A stretch of 36,422 bases of DNA from Chitinophagaceae bacterium (GCA_025363075.1 JANYEP010000075.1:1-36422); one strand, 5' to 3'; shown: positions 23,301 to 30,970, counted from the stretch's first letter. Numbers and translations are program-made. Notes: a model not told the origin generated them from the letters alone.

Positions 23301-24157
23301 TTAAGAGTGAATTTGCAGTGCCAATTGATAGATTTGGGGAGAAAGATCAAAAAGAACATTTGCGAAAACTATTGTATCCATTTATTCTAAGAAGAACGAA
23401 AGAACAGGTTGCAAAAGATTTACCAGAGAAACAAGAGATGGTTTTATTTTGTGAAATGGGTGATGAACAACGTAAAATTTATGACGCTTATCGCAACGAT
23501 TTTAGAGATAAAATTATGGGTGTGGTGCAAGATGTTGGCATACAAAAAAGTCAGTTAACCATTTTACAGGGCTTAATGAAGTTGCGACAAATTTGCGACA
23601 GTCCAGCAATTGTAAAGGAAACCGATGGAGAAAAATATCCTAATGTTTCTGTGAAACTTGAAGAAATTGGAAGAGAAATTAGCGAGAATATTAGCAACCA
23701 TAAAGCACTTGTTTTCTCACAATTTTTAGGAATGTTGGCATTGATAAAACAACGCCTTAAAGACCTTAATGTTAATTACGAATATTTTGATGGAAGCAGC
23801 AGTGCTGCTGAAAGAGAGCGTGCTGTTACTCGTTTTCAAAACGATGAAGAGTGTAGGGTATTTTTAATTTCGTTAAAAGCAGGTGGTGTGGGTTTAAACT
23901 TAACTGCTGCCGACTATGTTTACATTGTTGATCCTTGGTGGAACCCTGCTGTAGAGCAACAAGCTATTGACAGAACGCATCGCATTGGGCAAACAAAAAA
24001 TATTTTTGCATACAGAATGATTTGCACAGATACTGTAGAAGATAAAATTTTGAAACTACAAGAAAAAAAACGCAAACTTGCCAGTGATTTAATTACAGAT
24101 GATGAAGGTTTTGTGAAGACTTTGACAAAAGAAGATGTGGAGTATTTGTTTAGTTAG
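20369..24157 (+). CDS. SNF2-family DEAD/DEAH ATPase with two N-terminal SWIM-like zinc motifs
   Basis: A 1262-residue Swi2/Snf2 protein. The N-terminus has a SWIM zinc finger (C74-S-C76, C84-R-H86) and about 110 residues later a second CxC...CxH set (C185, C187, C196, H198). A long middle region of about 600 residues has no motif I recognise. The ATPase core fills the C-terminal third: Walker A in ILADDMGLGKTVQ (about 823-835), motif II DESQAIKN (about 920), motif III LCLSGTPLQN, and motif VI QQAIDRTHRIGQTKN near 1200. Such proteins translocate on double-stranded DNA and remodel DNA-protein complexes. RapA-like recycling or a repair role are possibilities. The next gene, uvrB, is convergent and only 13 nt away. 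Confidence 0.92.
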   Translation: MALPYLIKRIYNSSSEEVVRRGKKIHNTGNAIELIEYDELMGNIVFRVKDDNYNSYYKVHINQFRSEKTLSLRCSCPYNLTEICRHKAASLFHLQELLDRNMLGSNEIEYNPKHTVVKMKQIDLKMLKMFSSYETFTAAEEFLRSNKPNIIDAKDETVWATIVENATEYKLLIKKNDERNFDTSCTCHTETKHPLCIHKNILFLHLLTNHGANYFDSIRNWDTVKNKLLAIYGYSLSDDLKNKFEFTYQDGRPFLRVLDNAIKRVVVPVDIAPKPRLFEQELVTTAPVILDNFVDEKPKIAELKLGIVFTTPSNQYPFLQLECIQGIPNETNTAFVTKIEKLDLNKFINTDVFDEEDKQLLQQLRKLLPSEISKYINRNSPFGGIWEHIIQHQDEELPEETRQLIAEYLHPKLKRIFEEQNHSAFIFQLPESKSFTTAAIQNISLAIETATPYFIVNKNADGFTVECRVKLPLLDLNVNESENISPVIFQSNDTIFLWQNSEDINIIEKYLPSGKMNIEAENWNRHLEEYILPLSKNYEVQFGNLQKEELKNIKPEMKILLKEKGEYLIFEPVFSYNEYDIKTTDKEKIILPFQDKLLIIQRNVEAENELVEKIQALHSQFVKPNNNHILALRGAEVLKNNWFFLFVDATKEMNIPVFGFDNLKNYRFNTSRPSTKIFISSNTDWFDAKVEIDFGGQKITVADVKKALANKQQFVPLADGTLGILPEDWIRKYSLLFKVGDGKQDNMKLSKFQFSVIEDLYNQRDEEELFVQLEEKYDKLRYNYEIKKIPTPEHLSSVLRPYQESGFQWLNYLTEVQWGGILADDMGLGKTVQALSFMHHLKVKNGKLRALVVCPTTLMFNWQNEIKKFTPDLNCYVHHGGGRLRDDLKEKKADIIITTYGTLRSDVKEFMELQLDYVVLDESQAIKNPASKVTKAACLLKAKNRLCLSGTPLQNNTFDIFAQMNFLNPGMLGSQEFFKSEFAVPIDRFGEKDQKEHLRKLLYPFILRRTKEQVAKDLPEKQEMVLFCEMGDEQRKIYDAYRNDFRDKIMGVVQDVGIQKSQLTILQGLMKLRQICDSPAIVKETDGEKYPNVSVKLEEIGREISENISNHKALVFSQFLGMLALIKQRLKDLNVNYEYFDGSSSAAERERAVTRFQNDEECRVFLISLKAGGVGLNLTAADYVYIVDPWWNPAVEQQAIDRTHRIGQTKNIFAYRMICTDTVEDKILKLQEKKRKLASDLITDDEGFVKTLTKEDVEYLFS

Positions 24158-24160
24158 AAA

Positions 24161-24174
24161 GTAGCTTATGCTAC
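24161..24174. terminator. Small hairpin between convergent SNF2 and uvrB genes
   Basis: GTAGC-TTAT-GCTAC forms a 5-bp stem with a 4-nt loop in the 13-nt gap, overlapping the uvrB stop codon. There is no T-run on either strand, so it would be a weak bidirectional terminator at most. Confidence 0.3.
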
Positions 24175-26201
24175 CTCATTTCTTCCAACTCTTTCTGTAA
24201 CCTAAACATTTCATCTCTTTGTTTTGCAGCTTCAATAAAGTCTAAATCTTTAGCAGCTTTTTCCATTATTTTTTTAGTTTGTGCAATGGCTTTTTCAACT
24301 TGTGGAATAGTTCTATAAACACTTTGTTCTTCTGCTGCAATGCTTGGCGATGAATCAATAATGGCATAAGGTTTTTTCTCATCAAAGCCTTTAATATCAA
24401 GCACGCTACCTTGTTTCATTATTTGCTCAATAGATTTTTTTACTGTAGTTGGCGTAATATTATATTCAAGATTATATGCAACCTGCTTTTCACGTCTTCT
24501 ATTTGTTTCATCAATGGTGCGTTGCATACTTTGCGTCATTTTATCAGCATAAAAAATCACCAATCCTTCTGCGTTTCTTGCAGCACGTCCAGCCGTTTGT
24601 GTAAGGCTTCTTTCATTACGCAAAAAGCCTTCTTTATCTGCATCTAAAATGGCAACAAGCGAAACTTCCGGCAAGTCTAAACCTTCTCTTAAAAGATTTA
24701 CGCCAACCAATACATCAATCGTTCCTAACCTAAGCTCACGAAGGATTTCAACTCTTTCCAATGCATCCACTTCGCTATGAATATACTTTGATTTAATGTT
24801 GATCCGTTGCAAATATTTATCCATTTCCTCTGCCATTCTTTTGGTCAAAGTAGTTACCAAAGTTCTATCACCTTTTGTAACTCTTTTATCAATTTCTTCA
24901 AGCAAATCATCTATTTGGTTAACACTTGGTCTCACTTCAATTGGAGGCTCTAATAAACCTGTAGGGCGAACAACTTGCTCCACTACAACACCTCCTGTTT
25001 GTTCTAATTCATAGTTACCAGGAGTTGCACTAACAAACACTGTTTGACCAATAATATTTTCAAATTCGTGAAAGTTTAAAGGACGATTATCCAATGCACT
25101 TGGTAACCGAAAACCATAATCAACCAATACCATTTTTCTTGTTCTATCACCACCATACATTCCACCAATTTGGGACACAGTTTGATGGCTTTCATCAATC
25201 ATTAAAATAAAATCTTTTGGGAAATAATCCAGCAAGCAAAAGGGTCTTGTTCCCGGCTTTCTTCTATCAAAAAAACGAGAATAATTTTCTATTCCCGAAC
25301 AGTAGCCCAATTCACGAATCATTTCAAGGTCATATTCCACACGTTCCTTTACACGCTGGGCTTCCACACGTTTTCCTGTCTTGTTGAAATACTCATATTG
25401 CAACATCATTTCATCCTGAATATCGTGTATCACTTGTTGCAACATATCTTTAGGTGCAACGTATAAAGTTGCAGGAAAAATAGCTGCTGTATCCAACACA
25501 CTTATTCGTTTGCTGCTTTCTTTTTCAAGTGTTTCAATTTCTTCAATTTCATCACCAAAAAAAGTAATGCGATAAGCCCAATCTAAGTAAGGTAAATTAA
25601 TATCAACAGTATCGCCTTTTACCCTAAAAGTTCCTCTTGTCCAGTCGCCTTGACTTCTTGTGTAAAGTCCATTTACAAGAGCGTGTAAAAATGCTTGACG
25701 AGGAAAAGTTTGTCCTTTCTCAATTCTAATAATACCATTCTCAAACTCAACAGGATTGCCCATTCCATAAATACAACTCACAGAGGCTACTACAATAATG
25801 TCACGTCTTCCACTCAATAATTCTGATGTTGCTTGAAGCCGAAGTTTGTCCAATTCTTCATTAACATTCAAATCTTTTTCAATGTAAGTATCACTAACGG
25901 CAAGGTATGCTTCGGGTTGGTAATAATCGTAATAGCTTACAAAATATCCAACAGCATTATCTGGGAAAAATTGTTTGAATTCGCCGTACAACTGAGCTAC
26001 CAAAGTTTTGTTGTGAGTGAGTATCAGCGTGGGTCTTTGCACTTGTTGAATAACGTTTGCCATCGTAAACGTTTTGCCACTACCAGTTACGCCTAATAAT
26101 GTTTGGAAACGTTCACCATCATTAATTCCTTGCACCAATTGGGCAATGGCACTTGGCTGGTCTCCTGCTGGCTGATATGGTGCTTGAAGTTGGAAAGGCA
26201 T
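24171..26201 (-). CDS. uvrB: Excinuclease ABC subunit B (UvrB)
   Basis: A 676-residue, full-length UvrB. I use the ATG at 26199-26201 (MPFQLQAPYQPAGDQPSAI), not the TTG nine bases upstream, which lies inside a -7-like promoter element. Visible motifs are Walker A GVTGSGKT (residues 37-44), the damage-probing beta-hairpin region with YYDYYQPEAYLAVSDTYIEK, SCIYGMGNP, the DEAD-type DESHQT, the helicase motifs NLLREGLDLPEVSLV and QTAGRAARN, and the C-terminal UVR coiled coil (DLDFIEAAKQRDEMFRLQ) that contacts UvrC. It receives damaged DNA from UvrA and hands it to UvrC in nucleotide excision repair. No other uvr gene is nearby. Confidence 0.98.
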   Translation of the reverse strand: MPFQLQAPYQPAGDQPSAIAQLVQGINDGERFQTLLGVTGSGKTFTMANVIQQVQRPTLILTHNKTLVAQLYGEFKQFFPDNAVGYFVSYYDYYQPEAYLAVSDTYIEKDLNVNEELDKLRLQATSELLSGRRDIIVVASVSCIYGMGNPVEFENGIIRIEKGQTFPRQAFLHALVNGLYTRSQGDWTRGTFRVKGDTVDINLPYLDWAYRITFFGDEIEEIETLEKESSKRISVLDTAAIFPATLYVAPKDMLQQVIHDIQDEMMLQYEYFNKTGKRVEAQRVKERVEYDLEMIRELGYCSGIENYSRFFDRRKPGTRPFCLLDYFPKDFILMIDESHQTVSQIGGMYGGDRTRKMVLVDYGFRLPSALDNRPLNFHEFENIIGQTVFVSATPGNYELEQTGGVVVEQVVRPTGLLEPPIEVRPSVNQIDDLLEEIDKRVTKGDRTLVTTLTKRMAEEMDKYLQRINIKSKYIHSEVDALERVEILRELRLGTIDVLVGVNLLREGLDLPEVSLVAILDADKEGFLRNERSLTQTAGRAARNAEGLVIFYADKMTQSMQRTIDETNRRREKQVAYNLEYNITPTTVKKSIEQIMKQGSVLDIKGFDEKKPYAIIDSSPSIAAEEQSVYRTIPQVEKAIAQTKKIMEKAAKDLDFIEAAKQRDEMFRLQKELEEMR

Positions 26202-26207
26202 AATGAG

Positions 26208-26215
26208 CAAATGTA
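26208..26215 (-). promoter_or_regulatory. -7-like element directly upstream of uvrB
   Basis: The minus strand reads TACATTTG, an exact TAnnTTTG match, ending 6 nt before the chosen uvrB ATG. Transcription would begin at or within a few bases of the start codon, giving an essentially leaderless mRNA. No -33 TTTG is evident at normal spacing. Confidence 0.45.
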
Positions 26216-26243
26216 AGAAATGTGATGTACGATTTGCGATGTG

Positions 26244-26267
26244 TGTTGTAATAAAAAGGTTACAACA
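26244..26267. promoter_or_regulatory. 8-bp inverted repeat upstream of uvrB (possible operator)
   Basis: TGTTGTAA-N8-TTACAACA is a perfect inverted repeat with 8-bp arms, about 43 nt upstream of the uvrB start and 125 nt before the divergent outer-membrane gene. It could be an operator, perhaps a damage-response one, or a hairpin. No regulator can be assigned from the sequence. Confidence 0.35.
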
Positions 26268-26392
26268 TTTTAAAAAAAAGAAACTTTTTCATCGCTTTCT
26301 ATTTCATAATTTTTTGTTAAAAAAATTAAAAGGCATTGTTATCTCGTTAGAAAACAAAATCTTAGCAGCACAAAACAAATATCTACTGTTTT

Positions 26393-29146
26393 ATGAAAAA
26401 ACAAACAATGCTACTTTGTGTTATTCTTCTTACAACGCTACAAACATTCTCGCAAACAACAAGTATCAGTGGCAAGATAAGCGACACTTTAAACAAGCTA
26501 AATTTATCTAATGCAAGCATTAGTATTATTCGTGCTAAAGACTCTATTTTATTGGCTTTCACACGAAGTAATGCAGATGGTTTTTTTACAATAAACAACA
26601 TAAGCGAGGGCAAGTATTTTATCCAAATTTCTAATCCTAATTATGCAGATTATTTAGATGCCATTGTAGTTGATAAAAATAATATCAGCCTTGGAAATAT
26701 AACCTTGCTGACAAAAACAAAATTGCTTGAAGAAGTTGTTGTGAAACAAAAAATGGCTGCTATTAGAATGAAAGGTGACACTACAGAATACAGAGCAGAC
26801 AGCTTTAGAGTGGGTGCTAATTCTAACGTGCAAGAATTGCTAAAAAAGCTGCCAGGCATTACTGTTAATAGCAAAGGAGAAATAACTGCACAAGGACAAA
26901 CAGTAAAAAAAGTATTGGTTGATGGCGAAGAATTTTTTAGTGATGACCCTGCTGTTGTTACACAAAATCTTCGTGCAGATGCTATTGATAAAGTGCAAGT
27001 ATTTGATAAAAAAAGTGATCAAGCAAATTTTACAGGCATTGATGATGGCGAAAAAAACAAGACAATTAACCTGCAATTAAAGGATGATAAAAAGAAAGGC
27101 TATTTTGGTAAAATTGAAGCTGGCAGCGACTTTGACAAGTATAGTAGTGGTAAAGTTTTGGTAAATGCCTTTAAAGCAAAAAGTAAAGTAGCTGCATACA
27201 TTACCCACGACAATACAAAATTTGAATCGTTAAATTGGGAAGAAAAAAGGAGTTATGGAGAAGACCTTAACAGCAATGTAGAGATAAATGATGATGGTGG
27301 AATGATGATGTGGAGCAATGGTGATGCATTTAGTTGGGGCGAAGGATTGCCAACAAATACTACAGCAGGGTTGCATTATTCTCAAAAATGGAACAAGGAT
27401 AAAAACAATATTATTAACACGTATCAATATAATAATTTGGGCGTAGTTGGCAACATTAATACTATAACAAAAACTCTTTTAGACTCTACCTATACCACTG
27501 GCAACACAACACAAATATTCGATAACCAAAAAGATAGAAATAGATTAAAAACAACTTATGAATGGACAATAGATTCGACTAGTTCCTTAAAAACATCTAT
27601 TACAGAAAGTATAGTGAAAGGCAATAATAACAACAGTTTCAGTGGAAACACGAGCAATGCAAAAAACGAGTTAATTAATGAAACAAATAGAACCACTGCC
27701 ACTAATGAAAGAGCAGCAACACTTTTGAGTACAATTTTTTGGCGAAAAAAATTCAAGAAAAAAGGTAGAACAATTTCGCTAAATACTGACTTAGATTTTA
27801 ACAATGATAATAGCACTGGTTACTACAATTCAAAAAACACTTTTTATAGTTCAAGTCTTGGTGTAGTAGAGTTTATTGATCAATATAAAACTAATACAGA
27901 AAATAAATTTGCAGTCACCAGCAAAGCTGTTTATACAGAGCCTTTATGGAAAAATACATTCTTGCAATTGAACTATAAATTTCAAAATAATAAGAATGAT
28001 GCAGAAAGAATTACATACGACAAAACACCTTTTACAACCGACTACAATATCATTGTTGATAGTTTAAGCAATCACTTCAAATTCAATAATACTGCACACT
28101 CTGGCGGGTTTGAAATTAAATATAAAAATAAGAAAATTAATTTTACCGTAGGCAGTGGTGTAGGTACTATAAACTATAAATTGAAAGATGTTGAAGTTAA
28201 TATAGAACGTTCTGTTAATTTTAATAGTTACCTACCATATCTTAGATTGGAACTTACACCAAAAAAACAAACTGCCTTGGAATTTACATACAGTGGTAAA
28301 ACGAATAACCCTACACTAAATCAAATTCAACCTCTAATTAATAACAACGACCCTTTAAATACAACTAAAGGCAATCCTTTTTTAAAGCAAGAATATGTTC
28401 ACAATTTTAATTGGAGATTTAGTGATTATAAAGTAATAAAAAGTAAAAGTATTTGGTTGTATGCAAACCTTAGTTTATCTGAAAATGCTATTACATCTGC
28501 AAATAGCTACGATGCTAAAACAGGCAAAAACATTAGGCAATATGTAAATGTTGATGGCAATTATAATTTCTCAATGTATAGTTCATACAGGTTTGAATTA
28601 TTGCCTTCATTTAATTTGTATGTCGGTTTTAATCCTTCGGCTTCACGATATTCTAACTTTGTAAATGATGTTAAAAATGTAAGTGATAATAATAACTACA
28701 GATTCTCAATTGGTACAAGTTATTGGGGTGAAAAGTGGATAAACTACAATTTAGATTTTTCTCCAACATATACCGTTTCTAAATCAACTATAAACCCAAA
28801 TAACACTAAATATTGGAAGTATAGTATTGATGGAGGTGTTGATATGAAATTCAAGAAGAAAAAATTATATGTTAATGTTGATGCCAATGCAAATTTTTAT
28901 CAGAAAAATGAAACTTTCGCAAACACACCAAACACTTATGTAGTATCGGCTGGCATAAAAAAATCCATAGATAAAAAAGAAAATTGGCAGGCGAAAATCT
29001 TTGTTAATGATATTTTCAATACCAACAACAATATTGATAGAAACACTATGAGCAATTATATTTCTCAATCAACAAAACAAGTGGTGCAACGCTATGTTAT
29101 GTTTTCAATAATCTATAACTTCAATAAAAATGGAGCAAGTAATTAA
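26393..29146 (+). CDS. Outer-membrane beta-barrel protein with carboxypeptidase-regulatory-like N-terminus (TonB-receptor-like)
   Basis: A 917-residue secreted protein with a Sec signal peptide (MKKQTMLLCVILLTTLQTFSQ). A short beta-sandwich repeat domain follows (SISGKISDTLNKLNLSNASI), then a plug-like segment with ELLKKLPGITVNSKGEITAQ and VLVDGEEFFSDDP, typical of TonB-dependent-receptor plugs. The rest is a long Asn/Lys-rich beta-barrel region (OMP_b-brl_3-like) ending in alternating aromatic strands near YVMFSIIYNF. It should sit in the outer membrane; transport substrate is unknown. I see no clear TonB box. It is followed after 43 nt by a GLPGLI-family gene, a pairing I recall as recurrent in Bacteroidota. 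Confidence 0.9.
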   Translation: MKKQTMLLCVILLTTLQTFSQTTSISGKISDTLNKLNLSNASISIIRAKDSILLAFTRSNADGFFTINNISEGKYFIQISNPNYADYLDAIVVDKNNISLGNITLLTKTKLLEEVVVKQKMAAIRMKGDTTEYRADSFRVGANSNVQELLKKLPGITVNSKGEITAQGQTVKKVLVDGEEFFSDDPAVVTQNLRADAIDKVQVFDKKSDQANFTGIDDGEKNKTINLQLKDDKKKGYFGKIEAGSDFDKYSSGKVLVNAFKAKSKVAAYITHDNTKFESLNWEEKRSYGEDLNSNVEINDDGGMMMWSNGDAFSWGEGLPTNTTAGLHYSQKWNKDKNNIINTYQYNNLGVVGNINTITKTLLDSTYTTGNTTQIFDNQKDRNRLKTTYEWTIDSTSSLKTSITESIVKGNNNNSFSGNTSNAKNELINETNRTTATNERAATLLSTIFWRKKFKKKGRTISLNTDLDFNNDNSTGYYNSKNTFYSSSLGVVEFIDQYKTNTENKFAVTSKAVYTEPLWKNTFLQLNYKFQNNKNDAERITYDKTPFTTDYNIIVDSLSNHFKFNNTAHSGGFEIKYKNKKINFTVGSGVGTINYKLKDVEVNIERSVNFNSYLPYLRLELTPKKQTALEFTYSGKTNNPTLNQIQPLINNNDPLNTTKGNPFLKQEYVHNFNWRFSDYKVIKSKSIWLYANLSLSENAITSANSYDAKTGKNIRQYVNVDGNYNFSMYSSYRFELLPSFNLYVGFNPSASRYSNFVNDVKNVSDNNNYRFSIGTSYWGEKWINYNLDFSPTYTVSKSTINPNNTKYWKYSIDGGVDMKFKKKKLYVNVDANANFYQKNETFANTPNTYVVSAGIKKSIDKKENWQAKIFVNDIFNTNNNIDRNTMSNYISQSTKQVVQRYVMFSIIYNFNKNGASN

Positions 29147-29189
29147 CAATAATTTTAAAACTCAATTTATCTATTTTAAACCTTGTTAT

Positions 29190-29933
29190 ATGAAATTTTT
29201 TTTATTCATTTTACTGGCTTTTATTTTTTCAAATGCAAATTCCCAAACAATTTTTCTTGCCCAAGGAAGGGTTGAATATGAAAAAAAAGTGAATCAATAT
29301 AAAATGATTGAGGATGAAGATGATGAAGATAAAAGTTGGATAGAGGAGATAAAAAAAACAATGCCTCGATTTGTTACCGATATTTATGAACTTCATTTTA
29401 CTGCTACAAAATCTGCGTATAAAATGAAAGCAGAGAATACAGAAAATAAATATATGTGGGGGTCAAAACCATCTGAGACAGATATTACAGTTCAGGATTT
29501 TGCAAGTAACAAATTAAGTATTCAACGAGATGTATTTGAGCAAACATATTTAGTGAATGATAGCATCAGAAAATTTGAATGGAAGATTACTGGCGAAGTG
29601 AGGGAAATTGCAGGGTTTGAATGTAAAAAAGCAGTAACAAAAATTTGTGATAGTGTGTACGTAGTTGCATTTTATACTGACCAAATTATGGTAAGTAGTG
29701 GTCCAGAAAGTTTTGGTGGATTGCCAGGATTAATTTTGGGCTTAGCAGTACCAAGGCTTGCTACCACTTGGTTTGCTACAAAAGTAGAAACAGTTACACC
29801 GACAGCAAAACAAATTTCACCACTACAAAAAGGTAAAAAGGTTGATTGGAAAAAATTAAATATGGATATGCACAAAGCAACGAAAGACTGGGGTAAATAT
29901 GGAGCAAAAAATATTTGGAAATTTAGTTTATAA
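29190..29933 (+). CDS. GLPGLI family secreted protein
   Basis: I start the gene at the ATG at 29190 (MKFFLFILLAFIFSNANSQT), which gives a clean signal peptide. The frame extends to an ATG at 29130 that overlaps the previous gene's end and would add a poor N-terminus. The 247-residue protein carries the name-giving motif in ESFGGLPGLILGLAV, downstream of the usual GYECKKA-type element (here GFECKKAVTK). A very acidic patch, EDEDDEDKSW, lies near the mature N-terminus. The function of this family is unknown. Export to the periplasm or outer membrane and a role with the upstream beta-barrel protein are inferred from the gene order. Confidence 0.9.
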   Translation: MKFFLFILLAFIFSNANSQTIFLAQGRVEYEKKVNQYKMIEDEDDEDKSWIEEIKKTMPRFVTDIYELHFTATKSAYKMKAENTENKYMWGSKPSETDITVQDFASNKLSIQRDVFEQTYLVNDSIRKFEWKITGEVREIAGFECKKAVTKICDSVYVVAFYTDQIMVSSGPESFGGLPGLILGLAVPRLATTWFATKVETVTPTAKQISPLQKGKKVDWKKLNMDMHKATKDWGKYGAKNIWKFSL

Positions 29934-29948
29934 AACCAACAAATTACT

Positions 29949-30530
29949 ATGACACCACGACAATCTATTCTTAAATTTTTGTACCCTTTTATCACTTTAT
30001 TTTCTGGATTTTTTAAAAATGGGGTTAGTCAAAACAAAGAAAACATACAACCAATATCTTCCTTTTATTCTTTATCTTCAACACTCAATAATGGAGAGTC
30101 GTTTTCCTTCGATTCGCTACGAGGCTATAAAGTTTTAATTGTAAACACTGCAAGCAATTGTGGGCTAACTACTCAATATGAAGAGCTTGAAAAATTGTAT
30201 CAACAACATAAAGACAAATTAAAAATTATTGCTTTCCCTGCAAACAATTTTAAAGAACAAGAGAAAGGAAGTGATGAAGACATTGCCACGTTTTGCAAAT
30301 TGAATTATGGTGTGAGTTTTATGTTAATGCAAAAAATGAATGTAATTGGTACAAACCAAAATGGTGTTTTTAAATGGCTTACCAATAAAGATAGCAATGG
30401 CTGGTGCAACCAACAACCACAGTGGAATTTTAGTAAGTACTTGATTGATGAAAATGGAATTTTGCAAAACTATTTTGCTCCATCAGTATCGCCTTTATCT
30501 AAGAAAATTGTTGGAAAAATTACGCAATAA
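29949..30530 (+). CDS. Glutathione peroxidase family thiol peroxidase (resolving Cys replaced)
   Basis: A 193-residue GPx-fold protein. The peroxidatic cysteine is C71 in IVNTASNCGLTTQYEEL, with Q104 in the EQE segment and W149/N150 in QPQWNFSKYL completing the usual catalytic set. The usual FPCNQF element, which carries the resolving cysteine of thioredoxin-dependent members, reads FPANNF here (A98). C116 (IATFCKLNY) is the only other cysteine nearby besides one in GWCNQQ. The N-terminal 27 residues are hydrophobic and may anchor or export the protein. Expected role: reduction of hydroperoxides. It follows the GLPGLI gene by 15 nt. Confidence 0.9.
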   Translation: MTPRQSILKFLYPFITLFSGFFKNGVSQNKENIQPISSFYSLSSTLNNGESFSFDSLRGYKVLIVNTASNCGLTTQYEELEKLYQQHKDKLKIIAFPANNFKEQEKGSDEDIATFCKLNYGVSFMLMQKMNVIGTNQNGVFKWLTNKDSNGWCNQQPQWNFSKYLIDENGILQNYFAPSVSPLSKKIVGKITQ

Positions 30531-30538
30531 AAAAATAT

Positions 30539-30554
30539 AACTAAAAAAATAGTT
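30539..30554. promoter_or_regulatory. Candidate BlaI-type operator 1 (AACTA-N6-TAGTT)
   Basis: A 16-bp inverted repeat with perfect 5-bp arms upstream of the BlaI-type gene. Staphylococcal BlaI/MecI sites have the related form ACTACA-N2-TGTAGT, so an ACTAA/TTAGT half-site is plausible. It overlaps the presumed -33 region. Confidence 0.55.
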
Positions 30555-30558
30555 GTAT

Positions 30559-30574
30559 AACTAAAATATTAGTC
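30559..30574. promoter_or_regulatory. Candidate BlaI-type operator 2 (AACTAA-N4-TTAGTC)
   Basis: A second 16-bp palindrome with one outer mismatch, starting 20 bp after the first. It lies between the presumed -33 TTG (30553-30555) and the -7 element (30577-30584), where repressor binding would block RNA polymerase. Confidence 0.55.
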
Positions 30575-30576
30575 TA

Positions 30577-30584
30577 TATATTTG
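30577..30584 (+). promoter_or_regulatory. -7-like element for the BlaI / M56-amidase pair
   Basis: TATATTTG matches TAnnTTTG exactly, with a TTG at 30553-30555 about 21 nt upstream as a candidate -33 element. The presumed start of transcription would fall close to 30590, giving a leader of only about 15 nt. The promoter is enclosed by the palindromes. Confidence 0.6.
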
Positions 30585-30585
30585 C

Positions 30586-30605
30586 ATAACTAAACATTTA
30601 GTTAT
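30586..30605. promoter_or_regulatory. Candidate BlaI-type operator 3 overlapping the start codon
   Basis: ATAACTAAACATTTAGTTAT is a 20-bp palindrome, perfect except for its central CA. It covers the expected transcription start and the first two bases of the BlaI-type ATG. It is the strongest of three related sites, consistent with autorepression of the two-gene unit. Confidence 0.65.
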
Positions 30606-30969
30606 GATAAATAAAACGCTTACAAAAGCTGAAGAGCAAATAATGCAGGCTCTCTGGAAATTGGAGACTGCTTATCTCAAAGATATTATTGAAGCCCTGC
30701 CTGAACCCAAACCCCACAACAATACAGTTGCAACGCTTTTAAAGATTTTGATAGAAAAGGAATTTGTTGACAACGAAGTACACGGAAGAAATCATAATTA
30801 CTATCCAATTGTTTCAAAGCAAGATTATACAAGTGGCAGTATAAACAACATTGTAGAAAACTATTTTGATGGTTCTTTTAAAGATGCTGTTTCATTTATG
30901 GTTGATAAAAAGAAATTAAAACTTAAAGACATTGAGCTTTTATTAAATCAACTTAAAACTAAAAAATAA
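30604..30969 (+). CDS. BlaI/MecI/CopY family transcriptional repressor
   Basis: A 121-residue winged-helix repressor. The N-terminal DNA-binding domain starts LTKAEEQIMQALWKLETAYL and includes the recognition-helix region HNNTVATLLKILIEKEFV; the C-terminal helices (SFKDAVSFMVDKKKL) form the dimerisation part, as in BlaI and MecI. In the classical system the repressor is inactivated by proteolysis triggered by the membrane sensor BlaR1. The next gene, 1 nt downstream, is an M56 protease of the BlaR1 type, so the two form a repressor/sensor pair. Three palindromes cover its promoter and start codon, so autoregulation is likely. No beta-lactamase gene is next to it; the regulated target may be elsewhere. 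Confidence 0.95.
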   Translation: MINKTLTKAEEQIMQALWKLETAYLKDIIEALPEPKPHNNTVATLLKILIEKEFVDNEVHGRNHNYYPIVSKQDYTSGSINNIVENYFDGSFKDAVSFMVDKKKLKLKDIELLLNQLKTKK

Positions 30970-30970
30970 T

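Noticed and set aside
23030-23359. 109-codon minus-strand frame inside the SNF2 ATPase core
   Set aside because: It lies opposite conserved helicase motifs and is a codon-bias shadow.
20369-26201. SNF2-type ATPase plus uvrB as an anti-phage defence module
   Set aside because: The genes are convergent, uvrB is a core repair gene, and no nuclease, methylase or other defence-type partner is present.
26244-26267. Inverted repeat read as a rho-independent terminator
   Set aside because: No gene ends nearby on either strand; it lies between two divergent genes, so an operator is more likely.
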